DNA of 64,000 bases from Opitutales bacterium UBA5694 (GCA_002420185.1 DIHO01000014.1:1-64000), one strand, 5' to 3'; positions 8,521 through 17,799 are shown, numbered from the stretch's first letter. Numbers and translations are program-made. The notes: generated from the letters alone by a model not told the origin.

Positions 8521-9127
8521 GTTGAGAGAGTTGCTTCCTCCAGCTAAAGAATCCTAATACCGCCATTACCGAGAAAACGGTAAACATCGCGACCGCGATC
8601 CAGTAGCCCTGGATCGCCCAAAGAACGATAAAAGCCGTGTCTGCAATGAACCAAGCGATCCAATTCTCGATAAGCTTCCGACTCAGCAGCAATTGTGCAA
8701 GAAAGGAGATTGAGGTAGCGAAAGCGTCGAGATAGGGAAGATTGCATTCCGTATATCGATCTAGAATTGTTCCGATCCCGATCGTAGCGAGGAGACTGAT
8801 CCCGCCTATCGCCGTGCTCTGTTTTAAGGTCATTCGTGTGATGGCGAGCGATATGCTGGTGGGAGTACTTTTGTTTTTTCCCCGAGAGGCTACTCCCCAT
8901 TTCCACCAGCCGTAGGTCGATATCGGAATGAAGCACGCGTTCAACGTCATCGCCGCATAGAGCGACGCGCCGTAGCTCAGGTAGGCGTAAAGTCCGTAGC
9001 AAAACAGGAAAAAGGGCCAGGCAAGGACTTTTTCTTTAATGCTCAGGTAGACTCCGATTAGCCCGGCTGCCGTTCCGAGCCACTCCGCTGTTGAGGCTTG
9101 TTGAATCTGAGTAATGATTGATTCCAT
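8501..9127 (-). CDS. PnuC/PnuT-family vitamin transporter
   Basis: A 208-residue integral membrane protein with about seven hydrophobic segments. It contains EWLGTAAGLIGVYLSIKEKV near the N-terminus, FFLFCYGLYAYLSYGASLYA and the PnuC-typical YGWWKWG around residues 75-81, and ends with a basic tail. PnuC proteins are facilitators for nicotinamide riboside or, in the PnuT branch, thiamine. I set the start at the ATG at 9127; the open frame runs 47 codons further upstream but that part reads as non-coding. The gene is divergent from a TPP-riboswitch-controlled TonB-dependent receptor and is followed by an overlapping kinase gene. That arrangement favours thiamine as substrate. Confidence 0.82.
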   Translation of the reverse strand: MESIITQIQQASTAEWLGTAAGLIGVYLSIKEKVLAWPFFLFCYGLYAYLSYGASLYAAMTLNACFIPISTYGWWKWGVASRGKNKSTPTSISLAITRMTLKQSTAIGGISLLATIGIGTILDRYTECNLPYLDAFATSISFLAQLLLSRKLIENWIAWFIADTAFIVLWAIQGYWIAVAMFTVFSVMAVLGFFSWRKQLSQHANPIN

Positions 9128-9323
9128 GTAACGGTATCTTTTCGAAAGAGTAAATCGTTGGAACTGTCCATTCTCGAAATCAAATGCGGGCTTCGCCGGG
9201 CAATAATGCAATTGTTTTTTCGAGGTTTTTCGTGAGGAGAGCGGGTTGGTTCGGCCAAAATCGGTCAAAGCGTGTTCAAGTCGCTATTGACAAAACCAGT
9301 AAGGAGCTTACGCAGTTTGAGTA

Positions 9324-9438
9324 TCCTTAGGGGCGACCTGGTATGGGTCTGAGATAGCTTCCTCGCTGATCGGAACGACGAGCAGTGCAGACGCGGTCCC
9401 TTTGAACCTGATCCGGTTTGTACCGGCGTAGGAAAAGG
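9324..9438 (+). promoter_or_regulatory. TPP riboswitch (THI element)
   Basis: The conserved TPP-aptamer parts are in order: GGGTCTGAGA at 9345-9354, then GAACCTGATCCGG and TACCGGCGTAGGAAAAGGA ending at 9438. The P1 helix is TCCTT (9324-9328) with AAGGA (9434-9438). An extended P3 region lies between. Downstream, GAGTCC and GGACTC can pair to form a hairpin that may be the expression platform before the receptor start at 9522. An exact TTGACA at 9287-9292 is a candidate -35 element, but no good -10 follows. High TPP should turn the receptor gene off. Confidence 0.95.
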
Positions 9439-9521
9439 AACGAGTCCTGTTCTTGTTTTGGAGGGGACTCACCTTTCTTCGCTAAATACCGGATCTCAAA
9501 CCGCTAATATTGAGATCCTAA

Positions 9522-11645
9522 ATGAAGAATAGAAAAACATTGAAGGCCATCGCGGCAGGCAGCGTCATTGCTTTGGCGGCGATCGGACCGATTAATGCCC
9601 AGGAAGTTACTGATGCAAATGGCGACGCTATCGGCTTGCCCTCCGTGATCGTGACGGGTGATTTATGGCAGACCGAGCGCGGCAAAACGACGGCGAGCGT
9701 CAGCCTGCTTGATCGAAAAGAGCTGCAAAGCCCTGAATGGGGTCACTTCGATGACCTTTCAGCCTACCTGCCAAATCTCACCACGACCGGTGGCACCGCT
9801 CGCTCCCGCTACATCCAAATCCGGGGTATCGGTGAGAACTCGCAGTTTGAAGGCGAAACGCCTGATTCCGCCGTGGTTTTCCTCATCGACGACATGGACT
9901 TTACCGGGCTTGGATCCGCGGGGAGTCTTTTCGATGTCAAGCAGGTCGAGGTCCTTCGCGGGCCGCAAGCCGGCGCCTTCGGAGCCAACGCGGCGGGAGG
10001 ATTGATTCGCATTGTAAGTGCGGAACCCACTCCTTATTGGACGGGGACGGTGCAGACGAGTATGGGTGAGGACTCGATGTATGGCGGCGAGATTGCTATC
10101 GGCGGACCGTTATCTGAAAACGACCCGGAAAGACTGACCATGCGCTTCGCATTAAAGAGCCAGCAAAGCGATGGGTTTTACAGGAACGAATTTCTGGGTC
10201 GAGATGATACCAATGAGCACAATGAAACCTCTGCACGTTTCAAACTTCGTTTTAAGGAAGACCGCTACCAATGGGACGGGGCCTTGTTATATGTGGATAT
10301 GAATGACGGTTACGACCAGTTCTCCATGGGAAACGATCCTTTTAGAAGCTTCTCCAACGAGCCCGGAAGAGACGAGCAAGAATCCCTTGGCGTTAGCTTG
10401 AAGGGTCAATTCGATCCAGGGGATGTCTTCGAAGTTACTTCGAAGACATCCGTCATTAAAACCGACTCCTTCTATAGTTATGATGCGGACTGGACCGAAG
10501 CATCTTACGCCGGCTATCTTTCCACCTTACGCGTAAGAGAAGTCTTCAATCAGGAGATACGAATCGATAGCGACAGCAGTGACCTTAGTCGTTGGACAGT
10601 CGGGTTGTATTATCAGAATCTCCTGGAAGACTCGGACGTGCACTACCGCGACGGCGATCCCAGCCAGGGCGAGTTCAGTTTCGGCCAGGCGGATGTCGAT
10701 TCGATATACGAAACGGAGACGATCGCTGCTTTCGGTCAAATGGCGTTCGAACTTAATGAAGAAACCCGCATAATCGCGGGATTACGATATGAGATGCACG
10801 AGGTTGCCTTCGACTCGGTATCCAACGAGTTGGGCTATTATCAAGGCTTCCTCTATGACGGGAAAAACGGGAACGACGATGATGTCTTCGGTGGTAAGCT
10901 CACACTGGAGCACGACTTGAATACGGGCGTGATGGCCTTCGCGAGTATCGCTCGCGGCTACAAGGCCGGCGGTGCAAATAGCGGTACCTTCACGAGTCCT
11001 GAGTATCCGAGCGTATATGGCGAGGAAACGCTCTGGAATCTCGAAGCAGGCGTCAAAGGAAGCTGGGTGGACAACCGATTGACCAGTCAGTTAACCGCTT
11101 TTTGTCTCAGTCGCGACGATGCCCAACTTCGCGACTCCGTAGGCGCCGGCGGCTTCTTCCGCTATTTGACGGTGAATGGAGAGGATGCGACGCATATCGG
11201 AGCGGAGGTAGAATTACAGTGGCAACTCAGCGAAGACTGGAGAATCGAGGGTGGTATCGGATTCCTGAATGCAAAGCGATGCTCCTATACGGATCCAGGA
11301 GGACTTGTGCCGGAACGCGAGCTAGCGAGTTCTCCTAGCTACAACTACAATTTTCGGCTTAACTATAGTGCGGAATCCGGAGTCTTCGGATCCGTCGCCC
11401 TGGCTGGGAGGGACGCTTACTTTGAATCGAACAGCCATCTCCAACAGCGCGATGCGGTCGCCACGGTAAATGCATCCGCAGGTTACCAGTTCGAAAACTG
11501 GCGCATCTCGGTTTGGTCGAAGAATCTTCTAGACGAGCGCTACGCAAGCCGCGTGTTCTTCTTCGATAACGGAGACGGCGATCGTCGTTACGAAGCCCTC
11601 GCTAACCCACGGCAAATCGGAGCGACGCTTTCCTACGAGTTCTAG
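9522..11645 (+). CDS. TonB-dependent receptor, probable thiamine uptake
   Basis: A 707-residue outer-membrane receptor. A signal peptide (MKNRKTLKAIAAGSVIALAA, cleaved after about residue 26, INA-QE) is followed by a TonB-box-like segment (PSVIVTGD). Next is the plug domain (residues about 50-155) with YIQIRGIGENSQFEGETPDS, VEVLRGPQAGAFGANAAGG and IRIVSAEP. The rest is a 22-stranded barrel pattern ending in the terminal phenylalanine of GATLSYEF, as required for barrel assembly. The TPP riboswitch in its leader indicates transport of thiamine or a thiamine phosphate, matching the PnuC-like and kinase genes on the opposite strand. Confidence 0.9.
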   Translation: MKNRKTLKAIAAGSVIALAAIGPINAQEVTDANGDAIGLPSVIVTGDLWQTERGKTTASVSLLDRKELQSPEWGHFDDLSAYLPNLTTTGGTARSRYIQIRGIGENSQFEGETPDSAVVFLIDDMDFTGLGSAGSLFDVKQVEVLRGPQAGAFGANAAGGLIRIVSAEPTPYWTGTVQTSMGEDSMYGGEIAIGGPLSENDPERLTMRFALKSQQSDGFYRNEFLGRDDTNEHNETSARFKLRFKEDRYQWDGALLYVDMNDGYDQFSMGNDPFRSFSNEPGRDEQESLGVSLKGQFDPGDVFEVTSKTSVIKTDSFYSYDADWTEASYAGYLSTLRVREVFNQEIRIDSDSSDLSRWTVGLYYQNLLEDSDVHYRDGDPSQGEFSFGQADVDSIYETETIAAFGQMAFELNEETRIIAGLRYEMHEVAFDSVSNELGYYQGFLYDGKNGNDDDVFGGKLTLEHDLNTGVMAFASIARGYKAGGANSGTFTSPEYPSVYGEETLWNLEAGVKGSWVDNRLTSQLTAFCLSRDDAQLRDSVGAGGFFRYLTVNGEDATHIGAEVELQWQLSEDWRIEGGIGFLNAKRCSYTDPGGLVPERELASSPSYNYNFRLNYSAESGVFGSVALAGRDAYFESNSHLQQRDAVATVNASAGYQFENWRISVWSKNLLDERYASRVFFFDNGDGDRRYEALANPRQIGATLSYEF

Positions 11646-11739
11646 CCTTTCTGTCGTCACATTTGAACGAGTATGAGGTATCCTTTTAAAGTGCCCTTAC
11701 GTATGGCTGCACTCAGAAATTGGCCTTTCCTTTGATCAC

Positions 11740-11764
11740 AAAAAAAGACCGCATGAATCGGTCT
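11740..11764 (-). terminator. rho-independent terminator (tRNA-Leu; possibly bidirectional)
   Basis: AGACCG (11746-11751) pairs with CGGTCT (11759-11764) around a 7-base loop. An A-run lies on the left (a T-run for minus-strand transcripts leaving the tRNA gene) and a T-run on the right. It can stop tRNA-Leu transcription and also the receptor transcript arriving from the plus strand. Confidence 0.75.
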
Positions 11765-11771
11765 GATTTTT

Positions 11772-11856
11772 TGGTGCCCAGGGGGGGACTCGAACCCCCA
11801 CACCTCTTGGCACATGAACCTGAATCATGCGTGTCTACCAATTCCACCACCTGGGC
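11772..11856 (-). tRNA. tRNA-Leu (anticodon CAG)
   Basis: On the minus strand the gene begins GCCCAGG and ends CCTGGGCACCA, giving a 7-bp acceptor stem with encoded CCA. The D-arm has AATTGGTAGACAC, the anticodon stem-loop is CATGA-TTCAGGT-TCATG (anticodon CAG), a long class II variable arm follows, and the T-arm has GGGGGTTCGAGTCCCCC. The class II structure and anticodon give leucine. A terminator follows directly. Confidence 0.95.
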
Positions 11857-12144
11857 GGGTGTATGTGAAAAGGAGGGAAAGGAAATGGAAATCGGAGAAT
11901 CGAGCAAGTTAAATTCTGTGTGATCAAGGTGGATAGGGGGAATGGTAATGGAAGGGGGACCAATTAGCTTCGCTCAGGGTTGTGCCTCGAACTTGAGGTT
12001 TGGCCATCTGTGCTCCTGCTGGGTCGCTCCGTGGGTTTGAGCTAGAACGCTCAAAGTCCTTCGGATATGCACTTCGTGCTGCCCTCATTGTGTTAGTCCT
12101 GCGTTGTTCAAGTGTCGGCTGTTGCTCCGGTACCGCACCGTGTG
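11857..12144. other. intergenic stretch with small hairpins
   Basis: No gene is visible. The sequence contains several short inverted repeats, such as CCTCGAACTTGAGG at about 11983-11996 and TTTGAGC...GCTCAAA at about 12035-12055. A related GAGCGTTCAAGG string appears at about 14158-14169. It separates the intact tRNA-Leu from its decayed relative. Confidence 0.3.
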
Positions 12145-12218
12145 TTGCTCCATCAAATCCTACATTTGGCGGTACATGATTCTGAATCATGGGTGTCTAC
12201 CCTTTTAACCAAATAGGC
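12145..12218 (-). pseudogene. decayed tRNA-Leu (CAG) copy
   Basis: On the minus strand the 5' end GCCTATT, a D-arm with GGGTAGACAC and an intact anticodon arm CATGA-TTCAGAA-TCATG (anticodon CAG) are recognisable; 25 of 29 bases match the intact tRNA-Leu 300 bases away. The variable and T-arm region is degraded (GGATTTGATGGAG in place of a GGTTCRA arm). There is no 3' acceptor strand complementary to the 5' end and no CCA. It was probably once a second leucine tRNA. Confidence 0.6.
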
Positions 12219-12425
12219 ATTTTGATTTAAGGGTGGGGAGAAAAGAGAAATTAATTGGGGCGAGCAAGCGAAATTAGATTCTTAGAAATGAGATTGAAAC
12301 GACTTACAAGGTATTGTGGCCTATCAGGCTCTTTTCTGAAGAGTGGAACGCTCGTTTCTTTCGAGACAGTTGACGTTTTTACACTTGGCGGCGGAGTGAA
12401 TCTCCCCAATGTGGATCGCGATCCT

Positions 12426-13256
12426 ATGTTATTGGACGTTCAAGATCTCAGAGTATTGTTTCATTCCCGCGATGGAGTGAATGAGGCGGTAAAAGGTATA
12501 TCCTTCCACTTAGAGGAGGGTAAAACGCTGGCCATCGTGGGAGAGAGCGGGAGCGGCAAGAGTGTGACATCCATGGCCCTGACAAAACTGCTGCCACCGG
12601 AACCGCAGTGCTGCGTTTCGGGGAAAGCCTATCTGGATGGTGAAAGCCTTTTAAATCTTTCGGCTAGCGAGATGCGGGCGGTGCGGGGAAAGCAAATAGC
12701 CTACATATTCCAGGAACCTTCTACGTCGTTGAATCCTTACTACACGGTGGGAAATCAGATTGCGGAGGCGATCAAGTTCCACCGTAAGGAGGTTTCCGAC
12801 GTTTGGAAAGAAGTGGTCAAACTGTTGGATCAGGTGGGCATACGCGAGCCGGAAAAGCGGGCGGTGGACTATCCTCACCAAATGAGTGGTGGAATGAAGC
12901 AGCGTGTCATGATTGCCATCGCCTTAGCGTGCCAGCCTAGAATTCTCGTTGCTGATGAACCGACAACAGCACTTGATGTGACCATTGAGGCCCAGATCAT
13001 AAATCTACTCAAGGACCTCCGTGTTCGACTCAATATGTCCATTATCTTGATTACGCACAATTTTGGAATCGTTGACGAGTTCGCCGATGACATAGCGGTG
13101 ATGTTTCGCGGGAAAATTGTAGAAACGGGCTCGGTGGAAAGTGTTTTATCGAAGCCTCAGCATCCCTACACTCAGGCACTGATCAATTGTATTCCAAAAT
13201 TGGGTAAAAATAAAAAACGATTGCCGGTGGTTGACTACGCGGAATTGGAAAAGTGA
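12426..13256 (+). CDS. peptide ABC transporter ATP-binding protein (DppD/OppD-like)
   Basis: A 276-residue ABC ATPase of the oligopeptide/nickel family. It has Walker A VGESGSGKSVTSMAL at about residues 37-51, a Q-loop in YIFQEPSTSLNP, the signature MSGGMKQRVMIAIAL and Walker B ILVADEPTTALD, followed by an H-loop LITHNF. The C-terminal PQHPYTQALINCIPKL is the oligopeptide-family extension motif. I placed the start at the ATG at 12426 because family homology begins there; the frame remains open from 12255. The gene for the second ATPase begins 3 bases after its stop. No permease or solute-binding genes follow, so the partners must be elsewhere. Confidence 0.88.
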   Translation: MLLDVQDLRVLFHSRDGVNEAVKGISFHLEEGKTLAIVGESGSGKSVTSMALTKLLPPEPQCCVSGKAYLDGESLLNLSASEMRAVRGKQIAYIFQEPSTSLNPYYTVGNQIAEAIKFHRKEVSDVWKEVVKLLDQVGIREPEKRAVDYPHQMSGGMKQRVMIAIALACQPRILVADEPTTALDVTIEAQIINLLKDLRVRLNMSIILITHNFGIVDEFADDIAVMFRGKIVETGSVESVLSKPQHPYTQALINCIPKLGKNKKRLPVVDYAELEK

Positions 13257-13259
13257 ATT

Positions 13260-14126
13260 TTGATGAAACTGAGCGGAGATGGTAGAGCAATGGTGAGCAC
13301 TGCTGGTGAGGTGAAGGAAGAACCTTTATTGGAGGTTCGCGACCTGAGCGTGACATTCAAGGCGGAGCGTGGTGGGTTCATCAAGCGGGTGGAGTATGTC
13401 TACGCGGTCAAGCGGGTGTCGTTTCAGATCAGAAAGGGCACGACCATGGGATTAGTGGGCGAAAGTGGTAGTGGCAAGAGCACCATCGGCAAAGCAATTC
13501 TTCGGCTGGCTCCTCTGGGAGAGGGTACGATCCACTATGGTGGCCAAGAGCTTACGGGACTTGCCGACAATGAGTTCATGCCCTTCCGTAAGCGAATCCA
13601 GACGATTTTCCAGGATCCCTACGCCTCTATGAATCCTCGGCTGACGATCGCCTCGATCGTTGCAGAGCCATTGATCGTGCATGCACAAGCTATGACTCGG
13701 AAGCAACGGGAAGAGCTCGTTGCGGACTTACTAGAGAAAGTCGGCCTTCCTGCCGACTCGATGAATCGGTATCCACACCAATTCAGCGGGGGCCAACGCC
13801 AGCGAATTTGTATTGCTCGCGCTCTGAGTAGCAGTCCGGAGTTTATCATATGCGACGAGTGCGTTAGTGCACTCGATGTGAGCGTCCAGGCGCAGATCGT
13901 CAATCTGCTTCAAGACATTCAGGACGAACTCGGGATTACGTATTTGTTCATCGCTCATGATCTGGCTGTTGTTGAGCACATGTGTGATGAGGCGTTAGTG
14001 ATGGAGCTCGGAGAGATCGTGGAGCAAGGACCGACGGATTCGCTCTACCGCTCGCCGCAGCATTCGTACACGCACCGATTGCTCAGTGCGGTTCCTCGCA
14101 TGCCGACGATAGCCCGAGCACATTGA
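13260..14126 (+). CDS. peptide ABC transporter ATP-binding protein (DppF/OppF-like)
   Basis: A 288-residue ABC ATPase pairing with the preceding one. It has Walker A VGESGSGKSTIGKAI at about residues 66-80, IFQDPYASMNPRLT, the signature FSGGQRQRICIARAL, Walker B FIICDECVSALD and an H-loop FIAHDLAVV. It ends with PQHSYTHRLLSAVPR, typical of OppF/DppF. Walker B has Asp-Glu-Cys where DEP is usual; the catalytic glutamate is kept. The start may be the TTG at 13260, the ATG at 13263 or the ATG at 13290. The pair would form the heterodimeric motor of a dipeptide or oligopeptide importer at the inner membrane. Confidence 0.9.
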   Translation: MMKLSGDGRAMVSTAGEVKEEPLLEVRDLSVTFKAERGGFIKRVEYVYAVKRVSFQIRKGTTMGLVGESGSGKSTIGKAILRLAPLGEGTIHYGGQELTGLADNEFMPFRKRIQTIFQDPYASMNPRLTIASIVAEPLIVHAQAMTRKQREELVADLLEKVGLPADSMNRYPHQFSGGQRQRICIARALSSSPEFIICDECVSALDVSVQAQIVNLLQDIQDELGITYLFIAHDLAVVEHMCDEALVMELGEIVEQGPTDSLYRSPQHSYTHRLLSAVPRMPTIARAH

Positions 14127-14268
14127 GAGTCCAGGCTTGATGGGGTCGCTCCATTTTGAGCGTTCAAGGAATAATTTCTTTGTAGTCGTCGCCCAGAATG
14201 GGATTCTGTCGAGGTGATTTACGGCAAATGTGACGATTCAGACCAAAGAATCGCTTAGATCTTGATCG

Positions 14269-17200
14269 TTGGCACGAAAATCGCGTTATGATTTGTCTGA
14301 ACTGAATCACCCCCATTTACTGGCTATGAACAACGATTGGAAAAATTTGGAATCACGAATTGGATTTGATCTCGATTCAGGCGAAAATTCCTATGATGAA
14401 GAGGGATTAGTAGAGTATCTAAATATCAAACTCCGATCTAAGGGGTACCCCATTTTTGGGGATGAGAAAGACTATCCTTTTCTCCAGATCGGGGGTTCCC
14501 TTCTCCAGAGCGTCGCAGAGAAGAATCGGCTCCTCCGAAAGCATTTGTGCCCGGTTGACCAGCGAATCCAGGACTATTTGGAGCGATTGTTCAGTGATTT
14601 GGACGTGGAGAAGCGCAATTGGGTGCCTACTGATTCGCTTATACTGGAGCGTCATGGGCTGGCTCGGGCGCTATCCCTTCCTCCGGATGAAGACTCGTTT
14701 GTCTCTGACATAGTAAGTAGTTTTCGAGTTAGGCAGGGCGTATTGAACAATCCATCTAGTGACCGTCGGACAACCAAGGGCGTCTTTCATGTCTCTGAAG
14801 GCGGACTGCCGGTTCCTGCGGATAAGAAATCGGTTCCCTTGCCGGTATTTGCGAAACTTTTGGAAAAAGCTTTGAACCCGCCAGACGATCTTTTGGAGTT
14901 ACCGTTTACCTCAACGCAGGAAGACAAGGCCAGATTGTTCCTCTCGTTAATGTTGCGGCCCATCGTGCAGCCAGAAGTGGAAGGAGTTACAGAGGAGAAG
15001 CGTCTGGAAGTGCGGTTCTTTGCTCCGGGCAACCTTGCGAGCAATCTCGATTTCGTGGAAAGCATTTTTGGAAATGCTGGTGATCCGTATTTATCAGAGA
15101 ACGACAGTGGGCTGGACGTCAAACATTGGTCGGGTCATACGGGATGTGTTATTCTCGCGCCGCATTTAGTGAATTTTACCAAAAAGGAATTGGGATTACC
15201 TCCAATGGCCGAAGCAACAGAGCGTCAGAAACGCGATGGGATGTGCTGGGAATCTGAAGACGATTTATACAATGATGGGGGTGCTTTTAAAGTAACCTCT
15301 CGCGACAGTAGTGGCGTTGTGGTCACATTGATAGCGGACAATTATTACGGCTACTGCAAGAAAGAGGTTAAGACGCAAATTTCCTACGCAGCGAATCTCT
15401 TAGGGAATGTTGAGGAAGAACATGCTGGAGGAGCCATTTCATTCGCGAGCTATGACCTCGGTGAAGAGTTTCACCTAAGTAAGTACATCAAGGAGGTGGA
15501 TCACTCTTTCTTGGAAACGGTTGAGTATATGGAGGGGGATATTAATGTGTTTGAGGAAGGATACGCAATTGATAAGACCTATCCGGATATATACTACATC
15601 TCCGCCGAGTCGAATATTACATTGCATGACCAAACGATACGGTGGGAACATAATGGAGAGAAGCAAAGTTTACAGCTTCAGCCCGATGTTACGTATATTC
15701 TTCCGTCCGGATACAAGGTTGAGATGATTAGACCCATGGTGGGGAGACGCTGGCGCTTGATTGGGACTAGGGCTGTGGGTACCTATTGCCACAAGCCGTG
15801 TACCGTCTCTGGGGGTGGGAAGTCCGAGATCTCGAAGTCGCTTGCTGACGCTATCGTAGCCGGTCCTGTTTTCACTGCGGACATTAAGAAGGACTTCGAC
15901 ATGGTCGAACAAGTCTTGGGCAAAGATTTCGGGTCCCGTTTTGAAGACCCAAGTTTGCAGAAAATCGAAGGTAGGCCGATCCTCAGCGAGAACAGGTCGC
16001 TGGGTTCAGTGATTAAACTACTGTCGCCGTCGCGAAAATATACGGACAAATATAATGAGTGGTTACGTTCGATTCCCGAGCATGTTATCGATATAGTACT
16101 CGTTGTAAAGCGTTTCTACAAGAGTGACTGGGGAGAGGATTGGCGCGGCCGTTTCAGCGTGGATGTCGTTAATGGCAAACCTGGAAACGAGTTGAAGTAT
16201 CGCAATCAGAAATTGATCAGCCAGTATCTAAGAGTTGGTTTCGAGGAGAATGGCTCATGGCGTGTATTTAGTTTGAGAAAAGATTTCTCGCCAGCGATGA
16301 AAATCCAGACCGAAGACGACATTTCCTCTTCGGTTGTCGTTCCCGCCTCTCATGTGGAGGGCCTGGACGATGGATTGGAGACCGATCGGTCTCTTAAGTT
16401 TATTTTAAATTGCGAGTACCGACTATTCCAACGACCCGACGAGGCGATTCACAGGGGATATGACAAGACGACGGAGAAGGACTTTTCTCGTCATGGGCTT
16501 TTCTTTTCTAATTATGAGCCGCTGAACCGCGAGGATACTAAGGCGATTGAGAAAGATGCGATTCGTTTTGGCAATTTCACGGAGCCGATGCAGAAGGGCA
16601 TTGCTGCCTTCAATCAGGCTGAATCTCCGGATTACGCAGTGGTATCTTCCGAGCCAAGGCTCGTCGCCGGGGTACCTTCGGTTAACCCCCGGTATTTGCA
16701 GAACCGATTGGATATGGAAGATGGTCGATCGACTTACATCGCAAAGGTTGGAGCGCGACTTTACCGTCGTATTCCCAAAGGGAAGACACCGCCTTTCCCT
16801 GTGAATGCTGTACTACCAGGGCGTCGTAACAATCCGCCCTCCAAGGGAATCCGGGCATTGGCTGTTTACAATCCAATTCATTACCAAGAACTACCTGAAT
16901 TGCTGATGGACTTCACCGCCAGTTTGACTGGTAAGTCGCCTTCGACTACGGGGGCTGGCTCTGAGGGGGCCTTGACGAAGGGTCCTTTCAATATGCTTTT
17001 GCCAGTAGTGGATCTGAACAACGCTCTCGTATCATATTTGGTTACCGGCTACGAGTGCTTCACCTCTTCCGCGGGCTGTATCGGCCCTAAGTTTCGTTGC
17101 GACCATGACATTAGCCTGTTGATTCCTGAACTTTGGAGCCGAATGACGCATTCCGAGAGGAAAGCGGCTTACATGATTGAGAACGGGTATCTCGAAGCGT

Positions 17201-17799
17201 GTGAAGACTTTGAGTACGGAGGTAAATTGGTTGAAGCTTCGCGACTAGGCTACCGTATCACGAGCGAATTCGTTCAGGAGTATGGAGGCCGGGTATTCAG
17301 CAATCCGAGGTCGGTGTTCACCGATTTTATCCTGAAACCGGAAACTCAGGATATGGACGTGTTCGTGGATGGTATCAACAATATCGTAGAAACTCAGCGA
17401 AGGGTAGCGTTGAATTATTTTGAAGATGGTTCAATTGATGCGGCCTGCCCCCCACTCAAAGCATTGCTCAACGTCATGGCTCATGGGGATTATGAGGGCA
17501 TGGGGTATCGGGATCCCAAGTTTAGATCAATGTTCACCCTCGATGCGTTAACCTCAAGCGACTGGTATCAGGAACGCCTGGATACAAAGCAGAAAGTGGA
17601 TATAGAGTTATGGGAACGTCACCAGAAGTATTTAGAAGCATTCTTGAGAATAGACATTAACGAAGGCATGGAAGAACGCATTGACGAAGAAGGGCTTCGT
17701 CGACGCATCGCACGACGTATTGAGACTTTCAAGTCAAATGAATATCGTGAGAAGCTGGAAGGCTGCCTTGGGGTCGACCCGTGTTTGTTTAGTTGGTGA
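14269..17799 (+). CDS. large conserved protein, candidate PPi-type PEP carboxykinase
   Basis: A 1176-residue cytoplasmic protein with no signal peptide or membrane segment. Its size (about 133 kDa) matches the PPi-dependent phosphoenolpyruvate carboxykinases known from Entamoeba and Propionibacterium, which are far larger than GTP- or ATP-PEPCK. Segments I associate with this bacterial family are HTGCVILAPHL (about residue 290), RDGMCWESEDDLYNDGGAFK, VVTLIADNYYGYCKKEVKTQ, the glycine-rich phosphate-binding-like loop SGGGKSEISKSL near 515-526, and CPPLKALLNVMAHGDYEG near the C-terminus. The start may be a non-AUG codon (TTG at 14269). It is a single-gene unit between peptide ABC genes and gluQ. 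The function is from memory of the family and has not been verified by alignment. Confidence 0.55.
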   Translation: MARKSRYDLSELNHPHLLAMNNDWKNLESRIGFDLDSGENSYDEEGLVEYLNIKLRSKGYPIFGDEKDYPFLQIGGSLLQSVAEKNRLLRKHLCPVDQRIQDYLERLFSDLDVEKRNWVPTDSLILERHGLARALSLPPDEDSFVSDIVSSFRVRQGVLNNPSSDRRTTKGVFHVSEGGLPVPADKKSVPLPVFAKLLEKALNPPDDLLELPFTSTQEDKARLFLSLMLRPIVQPEVEGVTEEKRLEVRFFAPGNLASNLDFVESIFGNAGDPYLSENDSGLDVKHWSGHTGCVILAPHLVNFTKKELGLPPMAEATERQKRDGMCWESEDDLYNDGGAFKVTSRDSSGVVVTLIADNYYGYCKKEVKTQISYAANLLGNVEEEHAGGAISFASYDLGEEFHLSKYIKEVDHSFLETVEYMEGDINVFEEGYAIDKTYPDIYYISAESNITLHDQTIRWEHNGEKQSLQLQPDVTYILPSGYKVEMIRPMVGRRWRLIGTRAVGTYCHKPCTVSGGGKSEISKSLADAIVAGPVFTADIKKDFDMVEQVLGKDFGSRFEDPSLQKIEGRPILSENRSLGSVIKLLSPSRKYTDKYNEWLRSIPEHVIDIVLVVKRFYKSDWGEDWRGRFSVDVVNGKPGNELKYRNQKLISQYLRVGFEENGSWRVFSLRKDFSPAMKIQTEDDISSSVVVPASHVEGLDDGLETDRSLKFILNCEYRLFQRPDEAIHRGYDKTTEKDFSRHGLFFSNYEPLNREDTKAIEKDAIRFGNFTEPMQKGIAAFNQAESPDYAVVSSEPRLVAGVPSVNPRYLQNRLDMEDGRSTYIAKVGARLYRRIPKGKTPPFPVNAVLPGRRNNPPSKGIRALAVYNPIHYQELPELLMDFTASLTGKSPSTTGAGSEGALTKGPFNMLLPVVDLNNALVSYLVTGYECFTSSAGCIGPKFRCDHDISLLIPELWSRMTHSERKAAYMIENGYLEACEDFEYGGKLVEASRLGYRITSEFVQEYGGRVFSNPRSVFTDFILKPETQDMDVFVDGINNIVETQRRVALNYFEDGSIDAACPPLKALLNVMAHGDYEGMGYRDPKFRSMFTLDALTSSDWYQERLDTKQKVDIELWERHQKYLEAFLRIDINEGMEERIDEEGLRRRIARRIETFKSNEYREKLEGCLGVDPCLFSW

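Noticed and set aside
11720..11923. plus-strand open frame across the tRNA-Leu gene
   Set aside because: It is antisense to tRNA-Leu; such frames commonly arise from tRNA complements and do not encode proteins.
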